A stretch of 64,000 nucleotides of DNA from Maea johnstoni (GCA_963942565.1 OZ012700.1:28345565-28409564); one strand, 5' to 3'. Counted from the stretch's first letter, positions 12,118-22,960 are shown. The notes: a model not told the origin generated them from the letters alone. Translations and numbers: made by a program.

Positions 12118-12295
12118 CTTGAAGTTTCAGGTCACTTTGCGGTTGTAAGTTGAAGGTTGTGCGCACACATGCAAACCTTACTTACACGTTATTGTCACAG
12201 GTATCGATAAACAATCATTTATGTCAAGGTTTGTTTATTATATTTATGCAGTGTCAGCAGTTTTGTAATCATGGAGGCGTTTTTTCGGTAAATGA
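12118..12295. promoter_or_regulatory. Divergent promoter interval, left copy
   Basis: Mirror of 13016-13193. It lies between the start codons of the gene 1 copy and the truncated gene 2 copy. Confidence 0.3.
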
Positions 12296-12352
12296 ATGGG
12301 AACGTTGGTATTCCGTTTATTGCACTGCGGAGGGGATATTCCAGCTGTTGAG
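12296..12352 (+). pseudogene. Gene 2 first exon, severed copy
   Basis: This is the mirror of the start of the exon at 12893-13015. It keeps MGTLVFRLLHCGGDIPAVE and then runs out of the arm into spacer sequence that is not homologous, so the exon is cut by the palindrome breakpoint. The open frame continues for a while into the spacer hairpin, but with unrelated residues. It shows that the breakpoint lies inside a coding exon. Confidence 0.55.
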
Positions 12353-12436
12353 CTAGTAAGCACGTGTTCTGCTAATAGTCCTGCTAGTCCAAGTGCAGGA
12401 CTATTTCACATGCAGAACACGTGCTTACTAGCTCAA
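12348..12436. repeat. Nested hairpin at the arm/spacer junction
   Basis: A perfect 25-bp inverted repeat (12348-12372 with 12412-12436; it starts TTGAGCTAGTAAGCACGTG) encloses a second perfect 10-bp inverted repeat, ATAGTCCTGC/GCAGGACTAT (12375-12384 with 12395-12404). The outer repeat begins five bases inside the left arm, so it spans the junction exactly. Such a structure fits a foldback or hairpin-healed end, or a small MITE at the breakpoint. Confidence 0.75.
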
Positions 12437-12892
12437 TGTGGAATCATCGAGGTCATTATTGTTTTATATATATATTTTTTCAACAATGGGCTATATTATT
12501 TCATTGAAAGTTGATCTTTCGTGTGGTTGTAGGATAAAATGCAATTCTTTTTTCATTAAGTCTGTATTAACAGCATCAGCTGCGCCCAACATTTTATTTC
12601 ATTGTCCCATTTGATCTATTCCATTGCAGTAATAGGTTTCCTCCTAGTCATCCTGATCATAGTAACAACTAGTGCCTGATTTACATTATACCCTGTAGTT
12701 TTCACATGTATATATATATATATATATCTACATGTATATATATATATATAGTTGTCATAGACCATTAGGTGAATTGACACCATGATGTTGAACATATTGG
12801 GATATATGAACATAAAAGTATCTGCCCACATTGTTTAGAAAAGTATCACCGCTGCTGTTTCAGGGTAAAGCCCTGTAAAAGAAACTTCTCAC
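12437..12892. other. Unique spacer of the palindrome
   Basis: Single-copy DNA between the arms. It contains a self-complementary AT run at about 12706-12750 (ACATGTATATATAT on both sides). No complete second exon for gene 2 was seen. The intron that begins at the donor GTGAGA (12892-12887, minus strand) has no acceptor at a sensible distance inside the spacer. Confidence 0.4.
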
Positions 12893-13015
12893 CTTCATGT
12901 TCAATGCAGTAAGGACTCTAGAAACTTTGAGAGAGACATCTTTCCTAAAGTTGATGTCCTCAACAGCTGGAATATCCCCTCCGCAGTGCAATAAACGGAA
13001 TACCAACGTTCCCAT
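12893..13015 (-). CDS. Gene 2 first exon
   Basis: On the minus strand an ATG with a stop codon just upstream opens 41 codons beginning MGTLVFRLLHCGGDIPAVE, continuing INFRKDVSLKVSRVLTALNM and ending K. It is followed directly by the consensus donor GTGAGA. The residue mix and clean donor make a real first exon likely. It straddles the right arm and the spacer, so only this copy is complete. The start codon is 178 bases from that of gene 1 on the other strand, a head-to-head pair. The next exon is not in the spacer. It would have to lie beyond the left arm, or the gene is broken. No family recognised. Confidence 0.5.
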
Positions 13016-13193
13016 TCATTTACCGAAAAAACGCCTCCATGATTACAAAACTGCTGACACTGCATAAATATAATAAACAAACCTTGACATAAATGATTGT
13101 TTATCGATACCTGTGACAATAACGTGTAAGTAAGGTTTGCATGTGTGCGCACAACCTTCAACTTACAACCGCAAAGTGACCTGAAACTTCAAG
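13016..13193. promoter_or_regulatory. Divergent promoter interval, right copy
   Basis: 178 bases separate the ATG of gene 2 (minus) from the ATG of gene 1 (plus). No clear TATA box is seen. Short head-to-head spacing of this kind is typical of bidirectional promoters. The inference depends on both first exons being real. Confidence 0.35.
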
Positions 13194-13415
13194 ATGGTGC
13201 AACGGGTCCTAAAAATATTCTTACTAGTTTCTCTGTTACATGTGCTCTTCTTTTGGTATATTTTTACCAGAAAAAAGGAGTCAGACTTTGTTTACTATGT
13301 TATTGGATATGATACCAAAGATACTGAAAAAGAATGGATTATGCTGGAGGATCCATCAACTGCTCCTTCTCCAGATTATCTCGATGAGTATGATGCTCAT
13401 GACAGATACAAATAA
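13194..13415 (+). CDS. Small membrane protein or first exon, gene 1, right copy
   Basis: 73 codons open at an ATG in good context (A at -3, G at +4). The N-terminus VLKIFLLVSLLHVLFFWYIF is one hydrophobic segment (residues 4-23) followed by TRKKE, so by the positive-inside rule it is a signal anchor or signal peptide. The remainder is acidic and soluble (WIMLEDPSTAPSPDYLDEYD). A stop follows HDRYK, and shortly after it comes AG/GTAAAG, a good donor (about 13423). The product may thus be a complete micro-membrane protein with a 3'UTR intron, or a first exon spliced at an earlier weak donor (GA/GTATGA). Paired head to head with gene 2. Family not recognised. Confidence 0.5.
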   Translation: MVQRVLKIFLLVSLLHVLFFWYIFTRKKESDFVYYVIGYDTKDTEKEWIMLEDPSTAPSPDYLDEYDAHDRYK

Positions 13416-13549
13416 CAGAAAAGGTAAAGACAATCTAACGTTGTTCATTTCATTTCCTTTCAATCAAAATATAACCCTATCAGAGTAGCAGAAGCATTTA
13501 ACCATATTCTCCTATCTTCTTTATACTTCACCTTTCCTGATGATTTTTT

Positions 13550-14364
13550 TTATCTATTTTCAATAATCATCGACTGGTTTTTCACTTTTTGTAACTCATA
13601 GAGATAAAAAGTACCAAGTATAGTTGCATTATGCATATCCTTCATCCAATACACAGCGGTTGGACATCTTGGAATAAATTCAGTATTAACAAAGAGCTTT
13701 AACGCCCTGACTACAATTTCCCCAGTTTTAGCCTTGGTTGGTCTATCTTATTAATATGTTGTAATGATAAAGAGCATGTTTTGTTTCTCTGTTTAATCGG
13801 AATGATAAGTTATGCCACTCAAATATGCTTGGTATATGTCTTATCCAAAACTAACGCCCGTTTTTCTTTGAAAACTTTCTGGCATACTCATGGACAGTGA
13901 AACCATCTTGCTTTTAAACAGACAAATTCTCATTGCCCCAGTTTCTTGCACACCCTCTTTCTTTATTTGTTGCGTAAATTTTGACTAGCCAGTTGTTAGT
14001 GATCAGGATAGAAATTAGTCACTTTCTTTAATGGCAAAGGGTTAAATCTAGAGGAAATAAGTTTTGGGGGAGCAGGTGAAGAGTTCTATGGGGATTTATA
14101 TCTGAGAAATAAGCCACATCTGTACCCAGTTGACTCATAGTGATACAATAGTGCCCCAAAGGTTGATTGATTAGATTTAAAATAAGTAACATTAGTGTCT
14201 TTGTAACTACCAACTCTACCCTTGAGCATTATTTTGAGTTCATGGTCTCTTTCAACTCCGCCTATTGTTGGCTTGTTATTTCCATAACCAGACATCTTGA
14301 ATACCACAGAATACAGTAGAGCCCTCACTAGACAAAGGGGTATTTTAACAACTTTGTCTACCAT
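13550..14364 (-). pseudogene. Decayed protein-like region of unknown origin (right arm)
   Basis: Mirror of 10948-11762. It is broken in the same way, so the decay predates the duplication of the arms. Confidence 0.4.
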
Positions 14365-15021
14365 TCAGAGCATCCAGACCACCTCACAGATGTCATAACC
14401 ACAAGCATTCCTCATTAATCAAACTACCCGAAGATCATAATTGACCGCTCCGAAAAAATTGCACCTATTTCACTGAGAAGACTACTTTTGGTGTACTCAC
14501 TTGACATACCAACCAATTAATACCTACTCTAGTTAGTGTAGAAATTTCTGGTGCCCCTATCAGATAAGAGAACTGGCCTGATGGCCCTAAAGAAACAGTT
14601 GGAAAACAAAATATACATATAAGGTTATAAAGTCAGTAACAACCAAGTACCAATTTTAAAATATAAATAACATTGTTTGTCGTAAAATCTTCATCCTAAA
14701 GAAAATTAGTTTGTTAAGGTAATAAACATGTATAGCATTTACTCTAAAAGGGAAGGTGGCTATGAAGTTGCACATAAAATAATAAAATCATTCTTAGAAG
14801 TAGTAATTATAATAAACATATTTCATACATTTGTCTCATGTGAAGGAGTTTACCTATTCGTTGCAAACCAAGTTATGTTAATAGCTTTAGTAATAACTCT
14901 CTGGATGTTAGTGCATTAAACAGCACTTTCTGTCCAGTTGCACTCAAACACCCCATGGTTCATAGAAGAGTATGTGTAACCTGCATCTCAAAACAAAACA
15001 GTGGTATTATCCTTCTCTCAG

Positions 15022-15077
15022 CCTGTGATATGAAGTTAAGATTGGCACCAACAGTTCCCCTATTCGGTGCAGCTAGG
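15022..15077 (+). CDS. Candidate exon W
   Basis: The acceptor CCTTCTCTCAG is strong. The exon encodes CDMKLRLAPTVPLFGAAR and ends at AGG/GTAAAA, leaving whole codons. It is in phase with exon Z, 177 bases downstream. Short and unrecognised, so only moderately supported. Confidence 0.3.
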
Positions 15078-15254
15078 GTAAAAAACGTATCATCAAGTAC
15101 CTCACTGAAATACACTCGAATGTGATCTACCTAGTTCACTGTAAGGCACTGATGAACACTGGATTCCTTAAGAGCTATCATTTGATGCAAAGATAGAAGG
15201 GATGTGCAGGATACCATATATGACTGAGCAACTTCACCAGTTTGTCTAAAGCAG

Positions 15255-15353
15255 TATATATCGAAGCATTTAAATGCAAAATCTAGATCGGAAAAAAGAC
15301 ATGCACGTCATGCTGCGGGAGATAGGATTCTGGAAAATTGTATTTTACAACAG
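15255..15353 (+). CDS. Candidate exon Z
   Basis: Exactly 33 codons lie between the acceptor TCTAAAGCAG and the donor CAG/GTGAAA. They begin YISKHLNAKSRSEKRHARHA and end GDRILENCILQQ. It is basic, then ends in an amphipathic stretch. Both ends are phase 0, and the next candidate exon (X) starts in phase 0 after a 182-base intron. Without a family match it remains a prediction from splice signals. Confidence 0.4.
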
Positions 15354-15535
15354 GTGAAAAAGACCCCAATACTGTTTCACACTAAAATGGATCCACTACA
15401 TGAAATCAATATATTGTGTTGACCATTACCCGTATCTGAAGGACAGCATGTTTAGCTCTGACATTCAAAATGATGGAGGCATTCATATATTACTTCTATT
15501 CACATTAGATGTGTGTACTAAATATGAACATGTAG

Positions 15536-15688
15536 ATTTCTTTTGAGTGTCACAACCATGATTCCCCTGAGAGAGAGGTAGGTTTTGAATACTCTAGGAA
15601 TGTGATAAAGCCTTCAAAGGATGTAGCACTGCAGTACACAGTGGTGGTCTACGAAGTAGTACCTGAAACAAAGAGTGGCGGCTATTAG
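15536..15688 (+). CDS. Candidate terminal exon X, unit B
   Basis: After the acceptor ACATGTAG the frame runs 50 codons and stops. It starts ISFECHNHDSPEREVGFEYS, continues ALQYTVVVYEVVPETK and ends SGGY. Alternating hydrophobic residues suggest a beta-sheet, extracellular or lumenal domain. It joins exon Z in phase. The tandem copy at 16597 carries a two-base length change in the GAGAGA run that alters its frame. Together with the signal-anchor exon of gene 1 this could be the 3' part of the same gene, but no exon chain between them could be completed. Confidence 0.4.
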   Translation: MSFECHNHDSPEREVGFEYSRNVIKPSKDVALQYTVVVYEVVPETKSGGY

Positions 15689-16050
15689 TTTTCTGTCAAA
15701 AGGTGTAGACGTTGGTAGTTGGGATGGTGGAGGTGTTAATGCATGTGATGGTTTTGACAGTTTCCAGAAAATTTAGGGCTAGACATGAACACTTATAACG
15801 GAGACAAATGAAGTGTGGTTGAAAATAAAAGGGTTGAGTCGAACAAGTTTTTAATATTATATCTTTATGTTCTTCTCCTTCTCTCTATTTTCCTTCCTAC
15901 TCCTATCTGATGATGGTTTGATTCTACTCCATGTTCTCTTTCTCAACTTCTATTACCATATTTCCAATAGTCACCATCTCTTTCTTCTCTTCCTCTTCCC
16001 TGGTCACCTCATGACACTCATCTAGTGTTACTAGCGATTTAATCTGTCAG

Positions 16051-16150
16051 AAAGTACTTTGATAAAAATCTTTGGATTGCTGTGAGGGATAAAGATGAGC
16101 CACGGGTTCATCAGTATATGTGGAAAGTAAAGAACACTAAGTGTAGATGA
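16051..16150 (+). CDS. Candidate exon Y, unit B
   Basis: After ATCTGTCAG the frame reads KYFDKNLWIAVRDKDEPRV, then HQYMWKVKNTKCR and stop. A possible internal donor (GGAAA/GTAAAG) would allow splicing to the downstream copy of exon X. The encoded words are conserved in the tandem copy (16945) while flanking bases have diverged, which favours coding. Confidence 0.4.
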
Positions 16151-16596
16151 AGTGGTGTATGGTACCCGGTTTATGATTCAGTTCTCATTCTATCAGCTAT
16201 GTCAAGTAGTCAGCAAATAGTTAGTGCTCTTTTTACATCTATATATTTAATCTTTTTTACGCTTGATTTTAGCTAAAATGGATCCACTACATGAAATCAA
16301 TAGATTGTGTTGACCATTACCTGTGAATGAAAGACAGCATGTTTAGCTCTGACATTCAAAATGATGGACACATTCATGCATTACTTCTATTCATATTAGA
16401 TGTATGTACTAAATAAGAACATTTACGCAAGGGTTTGTGGGCATGTAAACAAGAGTATTTGATCAAAAGTAGAGATTGATAGAAATACTGTGTTGATAAA
16501 TACATGTAATACAAAACTAGGGAAATACATAATTTGTTTATTACTGACTTGTTTTGTTATTTACTTTAATACATGTATATAAATAAAAACGTGTAG

Positions 16597-16752
16597 ATTT
16601 CTTTTGAGTGTCACAACCATGATTCCCCTGAGAGAGAGAGTTAGGTTTTGAATACTCTAGGAATGTGATAAAGCCTGCAAAAGATGTAGCACTGCAGTAC
16701 ACAGTGGTGGTCTACACAGTAGTACCTGAAACAACGTGTGGGGTCTGTTAGT
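16597..16752 (+). pseudogene. Candidate exon X, unit A, frame-altered copy
   Basis: This is a diverged duplicate of 15536-15688. Relative to that copy it has two extra bases in the GAGAGA run, so translation leaves the conserved frame early. Likely a non-functional tandem copy. Confidence 0.4.
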
Positions 16753-16944
16753 TTTCTGTCAAAATGTGTAGACGTTGGTAGTTGGGTTGGTGTAGGTGTT
16801 AATGCATGGGATGGTTTTGACAGATGCTGTGGAGTGCAATTGTTTCAGAAGATTTAGGGCTAGACATGTAAACTTATAGCGGTGACAAGTGAGGGGAGGT
16901 TGAAAATACACTCATCTAGTGTTACTAGTGATTTAAGGTGTCAG

Positions 16945-17044
16945 AAGGTACTTTGATGAAAATCTTTGGATTGCTGTGAGGGATAAAGATGAGCTACGGG
17001 TTCATCAGTATATGTGGAAAGTAAAGAACACAAAGTTTAGATGA
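16945..17044 (+). CDS. Candidate exon Y, unit A
   Basis: Same length as unit B (100 bases). It encodes RYFDENLWIAVRDKDELRV and ends KVKNTKFR and stop. Four amino-acid differences separate the two units. Confidence 0.4.
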
Positions 17045-18364
17045 AGTGGTGTATGGTACCCGGTGTATGATTCAGTTCTCATTCTATCAGCTATGTCAAG
17101 TAGTCAGCATATAGTTAGTGCATGTGTGCTCTTTTTACATCTATATATTTTATTTATTTTAAGTTTGATTTTCAATTTAATTTGTACCCTATAACTCCTT
17201 ACTGGGTTCCAAGGTATGTTGTGAGTGCTTTCTCATGTAACAGAAGATGGAATATTCTTCGTACATTTGTATTCTTGGGACCCTGTGGTTTGGAAAATTG
17301 TCTGTGTTCTCTACATGTAAGCTAATGTCTACATTGATAGGCAGAAATTGATGTGGTATTATATGTATAGGTGGTATGTTCTAGACTTTGTTATCATTCA
17401 CCAAGTTAAAATCTAAAATCAAAAGTTGAAAAACTAAAATGTACGACAAGGCTGCACTATATGGTGGTATGCTACTGTCTTTTTGATTTTATAATCATCA
17501 ATCTATGTACAAATCATACGTAAATAGCCTTAACATTGATTTGATACAACTTTGGGAATGGGCGAGATCTCACCTTATGGAAATGTTTGGGATACATGGT
17601 TACAAGGTTATGCACCTTTATAGATTCAATCTTGTTACTGTAGTTTAAATCGTGGATAAATGAACATGATAATAATAAGAATTTGAAAGACCATTTGAAA
17701 TAGTCCATACTTCAGTACATGTGTGCCTGTCTTTGTATTCAATCAGCCATGTGTAGTTCAAATCAGTGAGGTATGCAATCCCAAAGTTTAAAAAATGAAA
17801 TGAAATCTAAAATGAAATATATTGTGTGAATTTTATACCCAGAGAATAAAAGGTACATTAACATTTGTGAAGTACATACTTGTAAAGGATTACCTTTCCC
17901 TTACACCTTGCATTTGTTCTCAAAAAGTAGAGTCCATGTAAAATAATACATGTACCTATTACAGCAAAATGTGAAACATGTTCTCAAATTAAAGAAAATA
18001 TGTGATATTTTAGAAAACAAACAAAATAAAACTTGTAAATCCGTAAGTATGGGAAATAACTAAGTGAAAAGATATATTTAAAAATGATAGGTTAACTTAT
18101 TCATTTACAAATCAATGCACGCCGAAAACTTAAAAAATAAAATAAAGATATAAAGAAAACTATTAAGCAAAAAATAAGAAACAGGATATAAAGTATAGAA
18201 AGTATATAGATTACAAAAACTAACAAGCAACAATAACTTAATGAAAATGTATAGTAAAGCAAATGCATGAAATTCACAAAATTAAAAGATCAAAGGTAAG
18301 AATTGTAAATCAATGTGAAAACATTCATAGGTTTTGCGAAGTACCTACTTGTAAAGATAACCTT

Positions 18365-18465
18365 TCACTTATGGCCTAGGGCCTGCCCTGATGGAAGTGT
18401 GGTCGTTGCCACTTACTGCTGTCTCTCACCACTGCCTTGGTTTGAATCCCTGCTGGGGCATTTAA
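18365..18465 (+). mobile_element. tRNA-derived SINE-like segment (right arm)
   Basis: Mirror of 6848-6948. The B-box-like GGTTTGAATCC is at about 18439. Confidence 0.4.
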
Positions 18466-18669
18466 AAAAGTTGCCAGCAATTCAGGGTTAGGAGAACAAG
18501 TATGACAAACATTAAGAATAAAATGAAAGTATGAACAAACGTTAAACCAAGAAAATGAAGAAACATGTGAAGTATAAAAAGTAATTGAATAACAATTGAC
18601 ACATTTTCAAACATGTCCAATAGATGGGTGGAGAACCATATTGAAAGATTTGTCATGTATCATTCTAGA

Positions 18670-19975
18670 ATGTGAGAAACATGAATAAGCCATAATAAAT
18701 TGATAGGGGCAGTACAATTCATAAAATACCCCAAATGTACATTCAAGGGGTGTGGGTATCAATAAGAATTGGTTCGGGTAGGCCTCAGACAGTTAAGTTA
18801 GATAGGGCACTTACCTATGGAAACATCTCCAAATTACCAATAAGTTGAAGGGACAGTACAATGCTTAAAATGCCCAAAATGTCTGATAGCTGGTCCACTC
18901 TGAATAACCTGGACATATAAATAACCTGCTAGAGTTAAAAGGATGAGTAAAACACATAGAATACCCAAGAATATCCAATAGAGGGGGTGTGGGTATCAAT
19001 ACGAATGCTTTGAGGCTGGTTGAGTTTTATGGGATAACAAAATACTAAAAAAAATCCAAAATGTCAAAAGAGGGGATATGGGTATCACCCTGAATGTTAT
19101 GGGGTAGGCCTGATAACTCTTAAGTTAAATGTGACAACAAACTACTATGAAATTCCAAAATGCCCTTCAGAGGGGGTGTGGGTATTGCCCTGAGTGGTAT
19201 AGGGTAGGCCCAATAATCTAAGTTAAGAAGAGTAAAAAACTACTAATAAATCCCACAAGTGTGATTGGGTGCCATCCTGTATCATTAAGATCACAAGTAA
19301 TTCAACTAAGGTGTAAGTAGTAGTAGTATCTTGAGTAAATCCCCAGTCCAAGGTATGGGGTTAGTCTGTCATTTCATAAGGAACATCTTCACGTATGCAC
19401 CTAATTAAACACCTCCCCTTTCACTAAATCACCAGTGTAAACAATATTGACCAAGATGCCAGGTGTGGGTGAGTCACAGGGGATTCCAGAGATAATCCCT
19501 TCACACCCTGGGACTAAGGCCCTGATGAGGTTACAAGTGGCTTTGTTTATGGTTTCTATAAATGTGTTTCTATAATTAGAGATAGTATTTCCCTGACTGG
19601 TATGGGATAGACTTGATCACTCTAAGTTCAATATGACAACAAACAGCTAAAAAAATCCAAAATGTCCAATAGAGGGTCAGGGTATCACCCTGAATGGCAA
19701 TGGGGTAGGCCTGATCACCCTAAGTTCCATTTGACACTAAACATCTAATAAATTCCTAAATGTCCAATAGAGGGGGTGTGGGTAACACCTTGAATGATAT
19801 GGGGTAAGCTTGATCACTTTAAGTTCTATTTGACAATAAACATCTAAAAATATCCAAAATGTCCATCAGTGGGGGTGTGGGTATCACCCTGAATGGCATG
19901 GGATATGTCTGATCACTCTAAGTTCCATTTGACAATAAACATCTAAAAAATTCAACAATGTCCATCAGAGGGGGT
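18670..19975 (-). repeat. Degenerate ~100-bp minisatellite (right arm)
   Basis: Mirror of the array at 5340-6640, with the same order of regular and diverged units. Confidence 0.7.
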
Positions 19976-20643
19976 TGTGTCAGCAGATTTCTTTAGGATG
20001 TCTAAGTGTGATATTTTACACACACACATACACACACAGTAAAAACCATATGACATGTACAAGAATCTGTAACTCTAATGTAGGTGTAAACTTATTATCC
20101 TTATTGGTAAGTGACATTTTGGTTATCAAAATGATTAACATTGGAATAATTGACTTTCTCTGGAAAAAGAATGAAATGAATAAATGTAATTATAATGAAT
20201 AATAAATAATAATAATAATAATAATAATAATGAAAATATAAGTGACAATAATAAAGTGATTGTATGACAGAAAAAAAAGAATTTTTTTATAGAAATGATA
20301 AAATTAATAAAATGACAATAATGAAATTGATAAAGCAAAAAGAAAAGAATAAAGTGAATAAATAAAGAAAAAAAAACAAAAGAAAAAAAATAATAACAAA
20401 AATGATTATTATAAAGTGCTTTAATAACAAAGAAAAAGAAAAGAAAAAAAAAGATCAAAAGAAAAAAAATAATAATAACAAAATGATGATTATAAAGTGC
20501 ACAAATAACAGAAAAAAAAGAAAAGAAAAAAAAGAAAAAAAGAAAAATAATAATGATAACATAAAAATGATAATTATAAAGTGCATAAATAACAAAGAAA
20601 GAAAAGAAAAAAGAACAAAAGGAAAAAAAAATTATGATATAAG

Positions 20644-20756
<113 letters not shown>

Positions 20757-21057
20757 TATTCCTAATGATGCCAGAATATACCAAATTATAGTTGTCTCTA
20801 GAAACCCTCTTGTCTATGGAGACCCAGTTGTCCATGGAAAATCCCTGTTGGCTGATGACAAGACATAGGGCAATGATAATACCTGTGTAAACATAACACC
20901 TGTGACAGATTAATCCCCCATGACGTCATAAATTGATAATTAGATCAATCAACAGTTGATTATAGTAACCCAGTTGTCTATACCAGCCCAAGTTGGCCAG
21001 GGGAAATCAGAGTTGCCTAAAGTGCCCCAAGTTGCTTATACCCCCCCCATTTCATCA

Positions 21058-21063
21058 GGCCAG
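21058..21063 (+). repeat. GGCCAG direct repeat, right border of palindrome
   Basis: Same 6-mer and orientation as at 4275-4280, directly next to the last base of the right arm. Confidence 0.55.
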
Positions 21064-21077
21064 TTAGAGTAATACAT

Positions 21078-21300
21078 CCCAGTGGGCACAAATATTACCT
21101 GAATGTTACATGAATGTTCTATTTTGGTTGGAATATTCTGAACCAATTATGAACATTTCAGCACTAAATGTTCAGGTCCTTACATCCTTACATCCTGGAA
21201 TGTTCTTATTTGATGTCATATGGATGTTCTATTTTGATTGGAATGTTATGCACCAATAATGAACATTCCTGCAGCCTTCAGGTCTGAACATTCCTAAAAT
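21078..21300 (+). mobile_element. CCCAGTGGGCAC MITE, truncated copy
   Basis: It begins CCCAGTGGGCACA and continues with scattered ATGTTC/GAACAT words (GAATGTTCTATTTTG, ATGAACATTCC) like the full copies at 24226 and 34514. The far end is lost near 21300. It starts only 14 bases past the palindrome border. Confidence 0.6.
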
Positions 21301-22139
21301 GGCCCCCTTGGTAATCAACCGCTTACGAAATAATAACCGATGTTTTCTCCGCGCATCGATAACAACTTCAGGTTGTATTTAGTTGTTTTTTTGTTAGTGG
21401 CTGCGACCACTTTTTGTATTAGGGTGCTGTAACCCTGGAGCCTTATGGACCCTTTTTCGTTTTCTGTTTCGATATTCCATATTGGTTCGTTTTGTTTATT
21501 TCCACAAAATGATGTATGCCTCCAACTTTTGTAAACCTGTTTTACAGTCAATAAAAGATACATACATGCCCACTTTTGCTACCAGTCAAATATGTAAGAA
21601 ATGGACTTTGATTGTGCTTGATGTATTAATGTCTTATTTCATGAGTACTCTGAAGGGGAGGCTTTTCATTGTGAGGGAGAGACTATAATCTTGGAAGTAT
21701 TCAAGGGGACCATCCTGATAAACAGTAGATTATTGTTTCTCCTCTTGGATCCGTCTGACCCAGAAGTGCCAAAATTTGTTGACCTGCCTACGCTGGATGT
21801 GCATAGCCTCAAGAGGATATCCAGGGACTGCATCTTCTCCCTGCATCTCAGAAGGAATGCCTTGTTGACAGACAACAGCTCGTTATAGACATTGTGGTGC
21901 ATTGTGTAAATAGTGTGTGTGCATGTTTTTCTACGCAGTTTAGTTAGTAGATTAATAATATTGTACTCCCGTTCGTTATAACTGACTTTATTCACATGTA
22001 TACAGCTCCTACAGAGGAGGGATATATCACTAAACAAGAAGTAGTCTCAAGGTGCAAAAAACAACAAACTACAAAAATGATTTTGCAAGATTTACTGTAT
22101 GTCACTTTCTATAACTATCTATATGTGTTCTGGCTAGAT
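21301..22139. other. Unassigned stretch before the LINE tail
   Basis: Short open frames occur on both strands (for instance PSDPEVPKFVDLPTLDVHSL on plus near 21750), but no splice context or family supports them. It may be a 5' piece of the LINE that follows. Confidence 0.25.
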
Positions 22140-22960
22140 TACATAACAGCCATTAAAGATTCAATTGTGAAACGACAACCTTTCAACTTTACAGAAGCAT
22201 GCGCTTTGCATATATTGTACAATTCCACAATTGCCTTGTTTAAAATAGGGATTAAATGTATTGGGACATATGGAAAGCGGAGAAGAGGTAACTACTAAAT
22301 GGGGCATTATTTGCAACTTCTTAGAATATGAACAATTGAGATTAAGAATTCACAATTTTTTGAGAAATCATATGGATGGTACAATGGTTATAAAGCCATG
22401 TTTGCCTTTTCTAATTCACATCTCAAATCTTTCTTTAATGGCTTTGCACATTTCTATAAAAGTATTGAGAAGGCCAACAGAAGCATATTATTTCAAATGA
22501 AGGCAAAATAGGAAGAAAATCTAAATGATGCAGTCAATTTCGATCACATGAAAACATGCTTCTGACTCTATAATAATGTACTTAGTTGAGGTGTATACAG
22601 TTTAAGAATCTACACAATAGATTAGTGACCCAGACATTATTAAAGAAAATAGGCAAATACTGTCTATACTGTAAAGAAAAGGATTCTCAAGTACATGCAC
22701 TACTTTATTGTCCCTCGACCATTCAACTATGGAGTAATGTTGAAAAATGGGTGAGAAAAGATATTCAACGTCATTACAAAATGTGTGACTGGGATAAAGT
22801 GTTTGGCAATCCCAAGTCATCCTTCATAATAAATGCTGTTATTCTCACTGCAAAAATACTATACATGAATAAGCAAACTGGTAAAGAGATTCATGTTAAC
22901 TTAAGGCTGATAAACAGCAAATCTCATCTCAACTCAGAAAAGCAAATTTCAATATGACCA
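22140..22960 (+). mobile_element. Tx1/L1-type LINE, 3' end fragment
   Basis: The plus strand encodes, in interrupted frames, the post-RT C-terminal region of an L1/Tx1-type LINE. RLVTQTLLKKIGKY is followed by YCLYCKEKDSQVHALLYCPS and QLWSNVEKWV, the zinc-knuckle region (C-x2-C...H-x4-C) found after the polymerase domain, then a tail with FGNPKSSFIINAVILTAKIL. Several frame breaks precede it. A fossil; the RT core is absent. Tx1 is the likeliest clade by the spacing of the tail, from family knowledge. Confidence 0.6.

Larger units (their letters stand above)
4281..12352 (+). repeat. Left arm of the palindrome
   Basis: The arm begins TGATGAAATG and ends inside the reading frame of a gene first exon, at CCAGCTGTTGAG. 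Beyond that point the two arms share no sequence. It holds an AT microsatellite, a degenerate 100-bp minisatellite, a SINE-like segment, a tandem duplication and mirrored candidate exons. Confidence 0.9.
15376..17155. repeat. Internal tandem duplication in the right arm
   Basis: Mirror of 8161-9940: two diverged copies, each with one exon X and one exon Y. Confidence 0.75.

Noticed and set aside
12150-12356. Open frame starting MKVVRTHANLTYTLLSQVSI on plus, mirrored at 12901-13161
   Set aside because: It overlaps the gene 2 first exon in another frame and runs through the divergent promoter interval. The frame ending in a consensus donor (MGTLVFRLL...) is better supported.
18365-18465. Possible functional tRNA gene (B box GGTTTGAATCC)
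   Set aside because: No cloverleaf with a paired acceptor stem could be drawn, and a diverged relative exists elsewhere. Kept as SINE-like.
21691-21888. Open frame with PSDPEVPKFVDLPTLDVHSL
   Set aside because: Looks protein-like but has no splice sites, family or transcript context. Possibly part of a LINE.
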